Assembly: GCA_051646105.1 (NCBI GenBank)
Contig: JBOFCO010000130.1
Location: 1 to 20,640, forward strand
From: JBOFCO01 sp051646105
GTDB taxonomy: Bacteria; Pseudomonadota; Alphaproteobacteria; Rhodobacterales; Rhodobacteraceae
DNA: 20,640 bases
Direction of reading: 5' to 3'
Made by a program: the position numbers and the translations under genes. Positions 7,346 through 14,805 of this stretch are shown piece by piece; the first letter of the stretch is position 1, and each line of letters begins with the position of its first letter. Below the pieces are notes generated by a model that was given only the letters and a program-made list of their open reading frames with translations, did not search any database and was not told where the DNA came from.

Positions 7346-7388
7346 CGTTACGCCGTCTTTCCGTTGCTGCCGCGACCGCAGGTCATTA

Positions 7389-7417
7389 TTGACGTAATCG
7401 GTCGGGTAAACTAGAGC
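7389..7417 (+). promoter_or_regulatory. Candidate promoter of the iscR-suf operon
   Basis: TTGACG (7389-7394) and TAGAGC (7412-7417) are separated by 17 bases, a weak sigma-70-like pair. Transcription would start near 7424, leaving a leader of about 84 bases before the iscR-like ATG. The -10 element lies inside the inverted repeat described at 7411-7425, which is how a repressor site would be placed. Confidence 0.3.
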
Positions 7418-7425
7418 CATTCTAA
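7411..7425. promoter_or_regulatory. Inverted repeat TAGA-N5-TCTA, candidate IscR or iron-responsive operator
   Basis: CTAGAGCCATTCTAA contains the perfect half-sites TAGA (7412-7415) and TCTA (7421-7424) around a 5-base centre. It sits in the gap shared by the hydrolase operon and the suf operon, over the candidate -10 element. Rrf2-family regulators bind short AT-containing palindromes, and iscR genes are commonly autoregulated. I cannot match the motif to a published consensus from memory. Confidence 0.35.
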
Positions 7426-7507
7426 GTCCGCCCATAGGGACGGACAGGGTGGGACGGAGTTAAGCGCCCTTCATGCCCGCGTCAACGTCTTTGACAGGAC
7501 CGTCACC

Positions 7508-7969
7508 ATGAAACTCTCGACCAAGGGACGATATGCGATGGTGGCGCTGGCAGACTTGGCCATGGCCAAGGGCGATACGCCAATGACGCTGGCGGAAATT
7601 TCCCGTCGGCAGGATATTTCGCTGGCCTATCTGGAACAGCTTTTCGTGCGGTTGCGGCGCGCCGGGCTGGTGACGGCGGCGCGCGGGCCGGGGGGCGGTT
7701 ACCGGCTGGCCAAGCTGCCGCAGGATATCCGCGTGGCCGAGGTTCTGGCCGCGGTGGATGAAACCGTCAGTGCGCTGCACACTGGGGCAGGGGCTTCGGG
7801 CGGGGTGTCCGGTACGCGGGCGCAATCGATGACCAACCGCCTTTGGGAAAGCCTGTCGGCGCATGTCTATGTCTACCTGCACCAGACCCGGCTTTCGGAT
7901 GTGGTCGGCAACGAACTGACACCATGCCCCGCCGTGCCGACACTTCTGCATGTGGTTGACGACGCATGA
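7508..7969 (+). CDS. iscR: IscR-like Rrf2-family regulator lacking the canonical Fe-S ligands
   Basis: The 153-residue protein starts MKLSTKGRYAMVALADLA, the signature opening of Rrf2/IscR proteins. A winged helix follows (ISRRQDISLAYLEQLF, then the wing GLVTAARGPGGGYRLAK) and a dimer helix around LWESLSAHVYVYL. In E. coli IscR the cluster is held by Cys92, Cys98, Cys104 and His107. Here the same loop reads HTGAGASGGVSGTRAQSMTN, with Gly, Ser, Ser and Asn at the matching positions. The only cysteine is Cys140 near the C-terminus. A cysteine-poor IscR that still senses Fe-S status is known in Rhodobacter sphaeroides, as I recall. The gene heads the suf operon and overlaps the next by ATGA, so it most likely represses or tunes it. 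Confidence 0.9.
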   Translation: MKLSTKGRYAMVALADLAMAKGDTPMTLAEISRRQDISLAYLEQLFVRLRRAGLVTAARGPGGGYRLAKLPQDIRVAEVLAAVDETVSALHTGAGASGGVSGTRAQSMTNRLWESLSAHVYVYLHQTRLSDVVGNELTPCPAVPTLLHVVDDA

Positions 7970-8988
7970 GCCGGGCCTACCTCGACTGGAACGCCACCGC
8001 CCCCCTGCGGGAGGAGACGCGAGCAGCCATGCTCGCTGCATTTGACCTTGTCGGCAACCCGTCCAGCGTTCATGCCGAGGGTCGCGCGGTGCGGGCGCTT
8101 GTGGAAAAGGCAAGGGCGCAGGTGGCGGCTGCGGTTGGCTGCAATCCGGCCGAGGTGATCTTTACCAGCGGCGCGACAGAGGCTGCTTCGGTTCTTGCGC
8201 ATCTGCCCGGCACGATAAGCGTGGACCCGACTGCGCACGACTGTCTTTGGGCACACCGGCGCGAAGGCGAGGGGCGCAGCACTTTTGCGTTTGGCCATGC
8301 CAATAGTGAGACCGGCGTGATTGCAGAGGGTGCGATTGTTCATGACGGGCTGCTGTTGGTCGATGCGGTGCAGACTTTCGGCAAGATGCCGTTTGCGTTT
8401 TCCTGGTCTGGCACTGACATGGCCATTCTGTCCGCCCACAAGATCGGCGGGCCAAAGGGCGTGGGGGCGCTGATCCTGCGGGACGGGCTGGATGTTCCGT
8501 CGCTTGCCCTTGGCGGCGGGCAGGAAATGGGCCGCCGCGCGGGCACCGAGAATGTCGCGGGTATTGCCGGGTTCGGGGCCGCGGCAGAGGCTGCCGCGCG
8601 CGATCTGGCGGCAGGGCTGTGGGAAGAAGTCGCGGAAATTAGAAACGTTCTAGAAAATGCGCTGGAAACCTGTGGCGCAGATGTTATGTTTGCAGGGCGC
8701 GACAGAAACCGGCTTCCCAACACCTCATGTATTGTCGTTCCGGGATGGAAGGGCGAAACGCAGGTGATGCAGATGGATCTGGCCGGGTTCGCCGTTTCGG
8801 CGGGCTCGGCCTGTTCGTCCGGCAAGGTGCGGGAAAGCCGGGTCTTGCGGGCGATGGGGTTTGACGAAGTTGCGGCGCGATCCGCGATCCGGGTGTCCAT
8901 CGGCCCCGCGACGCGGCGCGAGGATGTGTTGCGTTTCGCAGATGCCTGGGGTGCCGCATACGGGCGGCACAAGGCACGCGCGGCGTGA
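7966..8988 (+). CDS. IscS/NifS-like cysteine desulfurase, shortened (340 residues)
   Basis: This PLP enzyme would take sulfur from cysteine for Fe-S assembly. Key residues are visible: His91 (PLP stacking), Asn113 in NSETGV, Asp133 and Gln136 in DAVQTFGK, the PLP lysine Lys159 in SAHKIGGPKG, and the catalytic Cys283 in GSACSSGKV. Compared with E. coli IscS (404 residues), the stretch between the PLP-stacking histidine and the asparagine is about 29 residues shorter. Spacing elsewhere is nearly unchanged, so the loss is local. All ligands remain, and activity is likely. It overlaps the regulator by four bases (ATGA) with no ribosome site of its own, so it depends on translational coupling. It is one of two desulfurases in this operon. 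Confidence 0.9.
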   Translation: MSRAYLDWNATAPLREETRAAMLAAFDLVGNPSSVHAEGRAVRALVEKARAQVAAAVGCNPAEVIFTSGATEAASVLAHLPGTISVDPTAHDCLWAHRREGEGRSTFAFGHANSETGVIAEGAIVHDGLLLVDAVQTFGKMPFAFSWSGTDMAILSAHKIGGPKGVGALILRDGLDVPSLALGGGQEMGRRAGTENVAGIAGFGAAAEAAARDLAAGLWEEVAEIRNVLENALETCGADVMFAGRDRNRLPNTSCIVVPGWKGETQVMQMDLAGFAVSAGSACSSGKVRESRVLRAMGFDEVAARSAIRVSIGPATRREDVLRFADAWGAAYGRHKARAA

Positions 8989-9013
8989 CGATGGACGGGA
9001 AACGGGGCTGAAC

Positions 9014-10522
9014 ATGGCTGCTATGGAAGAAACGATCGTGCGCGATGGTGTCGACAGGGAAACCGTCGAAACCGTGCAGAACATGGGCAGCTACAAATAC
9101 GGCTGGGATACCGAGATCGAAACGGAATACGCCCCCAAGGGCCTGTCCGAAGACATCGTGCGGCTGATTTCCGAAAAGAACGGCGAACCGCAATGGCTGC
9201 TGGACTGGCGCCTGGCCGCATATCGTCGCTGGGTGCAGATGGAGGAGCCCCGCTGGGCGATGATCCACTACCCCGAGATCGACTATCAGGACCAGTATTA
9301 CTATGCCAAGCCGAAGAGCATGGCGGTCAAACCGAAATCGCTGGACGAGGTGGATCCGAAGCTGCTGGCCACCTATGCCAAGCTGGGCATCCCGCTGAAG
9401 GAACAGGCGCTGCTGGCGGGTGTTGAGGCACCGGAGGGCGAACGTCGCGTGGCAGTGGATGCGGTGTTTGACAGCGTTTCCGTCGGCACCACCTTCAAAG
9501 CGGAACTGAAGAAGGCCGGGGTCATCTTCTGCTCGATCTCGGAAGCGGTGCGCGAACATCCCGAACTGGTGCAGAAATATCTTGGCAGTGTCGTCCCGCA
9601 GTCCGACAACTTCTTTGCCACGCTGAATTCTGCCGTGTTTTCCGATGGTTCCTTCGTCTACATCCCGCCGGGGACCAAGTGCCCGATGGAGCTTTCGACC
9701 TATTTCCGCATCAATGCCGAAAACACCGGGCAGTTTGAACGGACGCTGATCATTGCCGACAAGGGCGCCTACGTCAGCTATCTGGAAGGCTGCACCGCGC
9801 CGAAGCGAGATACCCACCAGCTTCATGCCGCCGTCGTGGAAATCGTCATCCTTGAGGATGCCGAGGTGAAATATTCCACCGTGCAGAACTGGTATCCGGG
9901 CGATGAAAACGGCAAAGGGGGCATCTACAATTTCGTCACCAAGCGCGCCGATTGCCGGGGCGACCGCGCCAAGGTGATGTGGACGCAGGTCGAAACCGGA
10001 TCGGCGATCACCTGGAAATATCCGTCCTGCATCCTGCGCGGCAATGACAGCCAGGGGGAATTCTATTCCATCGCCATCGCCAACAACGCCCAGCAGGCCG
10101 ATACTGGCACCAAGATGGTGCATCTGGGCAAGCGGACCAAAAGCCGGATCGTGTCCAAGGGCATTTCGGCGGGACGGGCGCAGAACACCTATCGCGGACT
10201 GGTTTCCATGCATCCGAAGGCAACCGACAGCCGCAACTATACGCAGTGCGACAGCCTGCTGATCGGTGACCGCTGCGGGGCGCACACCGTTCCCTATATC
10301 GAGGTGAAGAACAATTCGTCCCGCGTCGAACACGAGGCAACGACATCCAAGGTCGATGACGACCAGCTTTTCTACTGCCGGTCACGCGGCATGGATGAGG
10401 AAGAAGCGGTGGCGCTGGTGGTGAACGGCTTCTGCCGCGAGGTGCTGCAGGCGCTGCCGATGGAATTTGCGATGGAAGCGCAAAGCCTTGTGGCGATTTC
10501 GCTGGAAGGGAGCGTGGGGTGA
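9014..10522 (+). CDS. sufB: SufB, Fe-S cluster assembly scaffold
   Basis: The 502-residue protein is a clear SufB, close to the usual 480-495. It opens with the family segments GWDTEIETEYAPKGLSEDIVRLIS and EPQWLLDWRLAAYR, then the beta-helix core. The sulfur-handling cysteines are conserved: Cys260 in YLEGCTAPKRDTHQLH (E. coli Cys254) and Cys412 in YTQCDSLLIGDRCGAHTVPY (E. coli Cys405). SufB pairs with SufD and the ATPase SufC to build Fe-S clusters in the cytoplasm. The ATG at 9014 follows a GGGG site and lies 25 bases after the desulfurase stop. Upstream in-frame codons read like shadow of that gene. SufC and SufD are separated from it by two inserted genes. Confidence 0.97.
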   Translation: MAAMEETIVRDGVDRETVETVQNMGSYKYGWDTEIETEYAPKGLSEDIVRLISEKNGEPQWLLDWRLAAYRRWVQMEEPRWAMIHYPEIDYQDQYYYAKPKSMAVKPKSLDEVDPKLLATYAKLGIPLKEQALLAGVEAPEGERRVAVDAVFDSVSVGTTFKAELKKAGVIFCSISEAVREHPELVQKYLGSVVPQSDNFFATLNSAVFSDGSFVYIPPGTKCPMELSTYFRINAENTGQFERTLIIADKGAYVSYLEGCTAPKRDTHQLHAAVVEIVILEDAEVKYSTVQNWYPGDENGKGGIYNFVTKRADCRGDRAKVMWTQVETGSAITWKYPSCILRGNDSQGEFYSIAIANNAQQADTGTKMVHLGKRTKSRIVSKGISAGRAQNTYRGLVSMHPKATDSRNYTQCDSLLIGDRCGAHTVPYIEVKNNSSRVEHEATTSKVDDDQLFYCRSRGMDEEEAVALVVNGFCREVLQALPMEFAMEAQSLVAISLEGSVG

Positions 10523-11451
10523 CCTCCGCCCCACAACCCGTAACGGCGGACCGTATCCGGCGGCTGGCCAACCGGCGCATCGCGCTCTTGCGCGAAGAAC
10601 TGCCGCTGGGTCGCAATCCTGTGGTGCTGGATGTCGGGGCGAATCCGCTGTTTCCGCCACCCTACCGCCGTCTGATGCGGCTTGGTGGCTGCACGGTGGT
10701 CGGGTTCGAGCCGCAGGCAGATGCTTTCGAGGAATTGCAGAAATCGCGGGGCGAGAACGAGCGCTATATCAATGCGGCGCTTGGCAAACCCGGTCCCGCG
10801 ACGTTGCATGTTTATCCTTCCGACGGGTTTACATCGCTTTATCCGATGCGGCCGGAAACCACCCGCGTACTGGGTCGGTTCGGTCGGCAGGTCGCCAACG
10901 AGCGCAAGGTAGAAATCACCCTGCGCGCCATGGATGACATCGACGAGATTTCCGAAATCGACATGCTCAAGATCGATGTGCAGGGGGCAGAGCGCGACAT
11001 CATCGCCTCTGGCCGCGAAAAGCTGAAGGAAGCTGTCTGCATCATCACCGAGGTTCGTTTCTATCCGCTGTATCAGGGCGAACCAAGCTGGGGTGAGCTG
11101 GACGGGGAACTGCGCGGACAGGGTTTCACGCTGCACAAGTTCATGGAAACAAAGTCCTTTACCCTCATCAACTCGCAGTCAGGACATTTCCCCAGGCCGA
11201 CGCTGCGCAGTCAGCTTATGGATGGCGACGCGGTCTATCTGCGGTCTCTCGAAGGGGTGGATGACTGGACGGATGGCCAGATCGCCCGCCTGGCTTTGCT
11301 GGCCGATGCGGTCATCGACAGCCCCGACCTTGCGTTGCGCATGATGGATGTTCTGGTCGCGCGCGGGGCGGTGGAACGCTCGCTTCCCGCGCGATACGCA
11401 CCCTTGCTCGTCCGCTATCAGCCGCGTGCGAAGCGGGGAGGCGACGAATGA
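10519..11451 (+). CDS. FkbM-family SAM-dependent methyltransferase
   Basis: This 310-residue protein begins with GTG that overlaps the sufB stop by four bases (GTGA), so it is translated in coupling with sufB. The SAM-binding region is PVVLDVGANPLF (34-45), followed by an acidic strand end VVGFEPQADAF. The FkbM signature appears as IDMLKIDVQGAERDII (147-162). FkbM enzymes methylate hydroxyl groups of sugars or natural products, and many are linked to cell-surface polysaccharides. None that I know belongs to Fe-S assembly. The C-terminal third (from about 205) has no clear motif. Base composition matches the neighbours, which argues against very recent arrival. It could be a passenger or act on a surface glycan. 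The target is unknown. Confidence 0.88.
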   Translation: MTSAPQPVTADRIRRLANRRIALLREELPLGRNPVVLDVGANPLFPPPYRRLMRLGGCTVVGFEPQADAFEELQKSRGENERYINAALGKPGPATLHVYPSDGFTSLYPMRPETTRVLGRFGRQVANERKVEITLRAMDDIDEISEIDMLKIDVQGAERDIIASGREKLKEAVCIITEVRFYPLYQGEPSWGELDGELRGQGFTLHKFMETKSFTLINSQSGHFPRPTLRSQLMDGDAVYLRSLEGVDDWTDGQIARLALLADAVIDSPDLALRMMDVLVARGAVERSLPARYAPLLVRYQPRAKRGGDE

Positions 11452-11601
11452 TTGTCGTAAATGCAGCGACAGTTCTACCGGAGTGGGCGAAGGTGACGCA
11501 GGGGGAGGCTTTCGCTGCCGCCGGAATACCCCGGAAATTCCCCAATTCGTGCCACATTCTTTGGCTTATCTCTGCAAGAACCAGCACGGGGACCGGCCAC
11601 G

Positions 11602-12099
11602 ATGACCATGGATGCCAACAAGGACCGCTTCAACGCGCGCCTTGCCCGCATTTCCAGCGGTCAGACATGGGAAGTCGAAGGCGTGATCAGTTCGCGTCGC
11701 CAGCAGGAAGCACTGACCCGTCGCGTCAATGCCAAGAAGCCCGGTTTGGGCAAGGGCGAGCTGCTGAAGGTGCCGCTGGCCTTTCTGATCGGAATGCTGG
11801 CCGTGATCAGCGCACGGGCCTGGTTCTTTTACGAGATGAATACCCTGTTCGAAGGTCTGCCCAAGCAGATTCCCGCCGCGATCGAGGGATTGGGCGCCAT
11901 GGGTCTGGGCGCGATTTTCGCGGTGCTCGCGCTGATGCTGTTCAGTCTGTCGCGCGGGGTTCGATCCTATGCGCTGGCGGCGGGCTTCGCCCTGATGCTG
12001 TATGGAGAGGGTCATGTGATGGCGCAGGCCCCCGAACTGTTCAGCCATATCTATTCGGCCGAGTATCTGTCGGAACGGATCGATCCTGCGCAGGGTTGA
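11602..12099 (+). CDS. Unknown membrane protein inside the suf operon (165 residues)
   Basis: I do not recognise a named family. The N-terminal 50 residues are soluble and basic (NARLARISSG, SSRRQQEALTRRVNAKK). Three hydrophobic stretches follow near residues 57-77, 97-116 and 121-137, then a polar tail. It is probably an inner-membrane protein with a cytoplasmic N-terminus. The start ATG at 11602 has a GGGGACC site. ATG 11608 is an alternative two codons later. It is flanked by gaps of 150 and 155 bases, unlike the tight junctions elsewhere in the operon, so it may be an inserted unit or have its own promoter. A longer overlapping open frame in another phase is a shadow. Confidence 0.75.
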   Translation: MTMDANKDRFNARLARISSGQTWEVEGVISSRRQQEALTRRVNAKKPGLGKGELLKVPLAFLIGMLAVISARAWFFYEMNTLFEGLPKQIPAAIEGLGAMGLGAIFAVLALMLFSLSRGVRSYALAAGFALMLYGEGHVMAQAPELFSHIYSAEYLSERIDPAQG

Positions 12100-12254
12100 T
12101 CCCGCGCTTTTCCTCTGCCTTGATGACAGATAATGCAGGACAGGCCCATCACGGGTTTGTGGCCGCATCCAAAACCCCACATTCGAAAACCGCAGTAGGA
12201 TCGGCCACGCCGCGCCTGCTTTGCCCATCTGCTTACGCCTGACGAGGATACGAA

Positions 12255-13010
12255 ATGCTGAATATCTCTGACCTGCATGTGAAGCTTGAGGACGAGGACA
12301 AGGTCATCCTCAAGGGACTTTCCCTGTCGATTGAAGCAGGCAGCGTGCATGCGATCATGGGGCCGAACGGATCGGGAAAATCGACGCTGTCCTATGTGCT
12401 GTCGGGCCGCGACGGCTATGAGGTGACGGGTGGTTCCGCCAGCCTGGAAGGCAACGACCTGCTGGCGATGGAGCCGGAGGAGCGCGCCGCCGCGGGCTTG
12501 TTCCTGGCATTTCAGTATCCGGTCGAAATTCCCGGCGTCGGCAATATGACGTTTCTGCGGACCGCCCTGAATGCGCAGCGGAAAGCGCGTGGCGAGGACG
12601 AGGTTTCCGCCGCAGATTTCCTGAAACTGGTCCGCGCCAAGGCCAAGACGCTGAATATCGATGCAGAGATGCTGAAGCGTCCGGTGAACGTGGGCTTTTC
12701 GGGTGGCGAGAAGAAGCGCAATGAAATTCTGCAAATGGCGGTTCTGGAACCGAAGATGTGTATCCTGGACGAAACCGACAGCGGTCTGGACGTGGATGCG
12801 ATGCGGTTGGTGGCCGATGGCGTGAACGCGTTGCGTGATGCCGGGCGGGCGTTTCTGGTCATCACCCATTACCAGCGCCTGCTGGACCATATCCGCCCGG
12901 ACGTGGTGCACATCATGGCCGACGGGCGCATCGTGAAAACCGGGGGGCCCGATCTGGCGCTGGAGGTCGAAACGAACGGTTACGCCGATATTCTGGCCGA
13001 GGTGCAGTAA
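12255..13010 (+). CDS. sufC: SufC, ATPase of the SufBCD complex
   Basis: This is a 251-residue ABC-type ATPase of the soluble SufC kind. It has Walker A GPNGSGKST (36-44), the Q-loop in AFQYPVEIPGV (85-95), the signature FSGGEKKRNE (148-157) characteristic of SufC, Walker B ending CILDETDSGLD with catalytic Glu173, and the switch His205 in ITHY. Length fits the family (about 250). SufC drives shape changes of SufB-SufD during cluster assembly. A GAGGAT site sits upstream of the ATG. The TAA stop shares one base with the sufD ATG, so the two are coupled. Confidence 0.97.
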   Translation: MLNISDLHVKLEDEDKVILKGLSLSIEAGSVHAIMGPNGSGKSTLSYVLSGRDGYEVTGGSASLEGNDLLAMEPEERAAAGLFLAFQYPVEIPGVGNMTFLRTALNAQRKARGEDEVSAADFLKLVRAKAKTLNIDAEMLKRPVNVGFSGGEKKRNEILQMAVLEPKMCILDETDSGLDVDAMRLVADGVNALRDAGRAFLVITHYQRLLDHIRPDVVHIMADGRIVKTGGPDLALEVETNGYADILAEVQ

Positions 13011-14290
13011 TGGCGGTGCCTGCAAAGGATATGGATGCACTGGAACGGCGGTTGGCGGGGCTGTCCCTGCCGCAGGGCGGCTGGTCCGCTGCCGCGCGTC
13101 GCGCAGCGATGGACAGGCTTTTGGCGATGGGTTTGCCGACCAGGCGCGATGAATACTGGCGCTATACCAACCCCGAACGCCTGACGGCGGCGGATACCCC
13201 GAAGGCAAAGGTGCTGATCAGTGACGAGACCGCACCCTTTGCCGATGTGGATCGGCTGCGGCTGGTCTTTGTCGACGGGGTTTTTGATGCCGACGCATCT
13301 GACGATCTGCGCCTTGCTGGGGTGGAGATAGAGCTGCTGTCGCAGGCAGGGGCCGATATTCACTGGGCGCAGCCGGTTTACGGAGAGCTGGAAGCGCGCG
13401 GGCAGGTTCCCGTCGCCCGCCCCCTTGCCGCGCTGAACAGCGCCTTTGCGACCGAGGGTGTTCTGATCAGGGTCACCGGCCAGGCCGCAAGACCGGTTTC
13501 GCTCGTCTATCTGCACAGCAACGAAAATTCCGATGCGATCCTCCATCATTGTGTAAAGGTCGAGGCTGGCGCAGACCTGACCCTGCTGGAAAACGGCCCG
13601 GCCGCCGCCCGTTTCAACAAGGTGATGGAGGTGGAGGTGGCCGATGGCGGGCGCTTCCACCATGTCCGGACGCAGGGCCGAGACCATGAACGCACCGCCG
13701 CCACGCATGTCTTTGCCCGGCTGGGGGCGGGGGCGCTGTTCAAGTCCTTTACCCTGACGATGAACGGGGCGCTGACCCGGAATGAGGCGGTTATCGAGCT
13801 GGCGGGAGAGGGCGGCATGGCCCATGTCGCCGGGGCTGCTGTGGGTGACGGGGATTTCCACCACGACGATACCGTGTTCATCACCCATGCTGCGCCGGGC
13901 TGCGAAAGCCGGCAGGTTTTCAAGAAAGTGCTGAAAAACGGCGCAACCGGCGTGTTTCAGGGCAAGATCCTTGTGAAACAGGTCGCGCAAAAGACGGATG
14001 GCTATCAGATCAGCCAGTCGCTGCTTCTGGATGGTGACAGTCAGTTTCTGGCGAAGCCGGAACTGGAAATCTATGCCGATGACGTGAAATGCAGCCATGG
14101 ATCGACCAGCGGCGCCATCGATGACACCGCGCTGTTCTATTTGCGGTCCCGTGGCGTGCCGTTGGCCGAGGCGCAATCCCTTATGGTGCTGTCCTTCCTG
14201 GCCGATGCGCTTGCGGAAATCGAGGATGAGACACTGGCTGCCGACATTACCGCCAAGCTGGAAGGCTGGCTGGCGCGTCGGCGGCGCTGA
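13010..14290 (+). CDS. sufD: SufD, Fe-S cluster assembly partner of SufB
   Basis: The 426-residue protein has the SufD layout. A helical N-terminal part (RAAMDRLLAMGLPTRRDEYWRYTNPERL, about 28-55) is followed by a beta-helix core and the C-terminal family block YADDVKCSHGSTSGAID. That block includes the conserved His of CSHGST, then LFYLRSRGVPLAEAQSLMVLSFL. The histidine corresponds to E. coli SufD His360, important for cluster formation at the SufB-SufD interface. The gene starts within the sufC stop (TAATG) and ends in a TGATG overlap with the next gene. Confidence 0.95.
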   Translation: MAVPAKDMDALERRLAGLSLPQGGWSAAARRAAMDRLLAMGLPTRRDEYWRYTNPERLTAADTPKAKVLISDETAPFADVDRLRLVFVDGVFDADASDDLRLAGVEIELLSQAGADIHWAQPVYGELEARGQVPVARPLAALNSAFATEGVLIRVTGQAARPVSLVYLHSNENSDAILHHCVKVEAGADLTLLENGPAAARFNKVMEVEVADGGRFHHVRTQGRDHERTAATHVFARLGAGALFKSFTLTMNGALTRNEAVIELAGEGGMAHVAGAAVGDGDFHHDDTVFITHAAPGCESRQVFKKVLKNGATGVFQGKILVKQVAQKTDGYQISQSLLLDGDSQFLAKPELEIYADDVKCSHGSTSGAIDDTALFYLRSRGVPLAEAQSLMVLSFLADALAEIEDETLAADITAKLEGWLARRRR

Positions 14291-14805
14291 TGTCTGTCGC
14301 GCTGGACATCATCGGCGGCTGGCGGCATCCACGCCGGGTCATGCGTCGGCTGCTTGATGCGCCACACCGCGAAGACCGGTCGCTGGCATTTCTCATGGCG
14401 GCCTGCCTGCTGATGTTCGTGGCGCAGTGGCCGGTGCTGGCGCGAGCGGCGCATCTGAACCCGGAGGTGCCGCTGGATGCGCGTCTGGGCGGGGCGCTGA
14501 TGGGCACGCTGTTTCTGGCGCCGCCTGTGTTCTACGCCGTGGCAGGGTTGAGTGCAGTGGTGATCCGCGCGCTTGGCGGGGCGCTGGGGTGGTATGAGGC
14601 ACGGCTTGCCCTGTTCTGGGCGTTGCTGGCGGCAACGCCCGCCGTGCTGTTGCAGGGACTTGTCGGCGGATTCATCGGGCCTGGTCCTGCCTTGATGGTG
14701 ACCAGCCTGCTGGCCTTGGCGGGGTTTCTGACGATATGGTTCGCCGCGTTGCGAGAGGCGCAGGCCGATGTCGCATCGGTGCAGGGGGCAGGCCATGCAG
14801 GGTGA
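14290..14805 (+). CDS. YIP1-family membrane protein, first of a pair
   Basis: This 171-residue, very hydrophobic protein has about four membrane spans, near residues 32-53, 67-92, 104-126 and 135-153. The pattern, with an amphipathic N-terminal segment (IIGGWRHPRRVMRRLLDAPHREDRSLAFL) before the first span, fits YIP1-like proteins. These are loosely similar to eukaryotic Yip1 membrane-trafficking factors and have no settled function in bacteria. It is coupled to sufD (TGATG) and overlaps the following gene by 11 bases, so it is firmly part of the operon. Confidence 0.75.
   Translation: MSVALDIIGGWRHPRRVMRRLLDAPHREDRSLAFLMAACLLMFVAQWPVLARAAHLNPEVPLDARLGGALMGTLFLAPPVFYAVAGLSAVVIRALGGALGWYEARLALFWALLAATPAVLLQGLVGGFIGPGPALMVTSLLALAGFLTIWFAALREAQADVASVQGAGHAG

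Noticed and set aside
7490..7495. TTGACA just before the iscR-like start as a promoter element
   Set aside because: It lies 13 bases before the ATG, so a matching -10 would fall inside the coding sequence and leave no leader for this gene.
8684..10333. 549-codon open frame on the minus strand opposite sufB
   Set aside because: It mirrors sufB codons, has no domain and no ribosome site. sufB is unambiguous.
11448..12242. 264-codon open frame starting in the FkbM stop codon
   Set aside because: Its ATG overlap looks attractive, but the translation beyond about 11600 is the out-of-phase shadow of the 165-residue membrane protein, which has its own ribosome site and a sensible hydrophobicity pattern.
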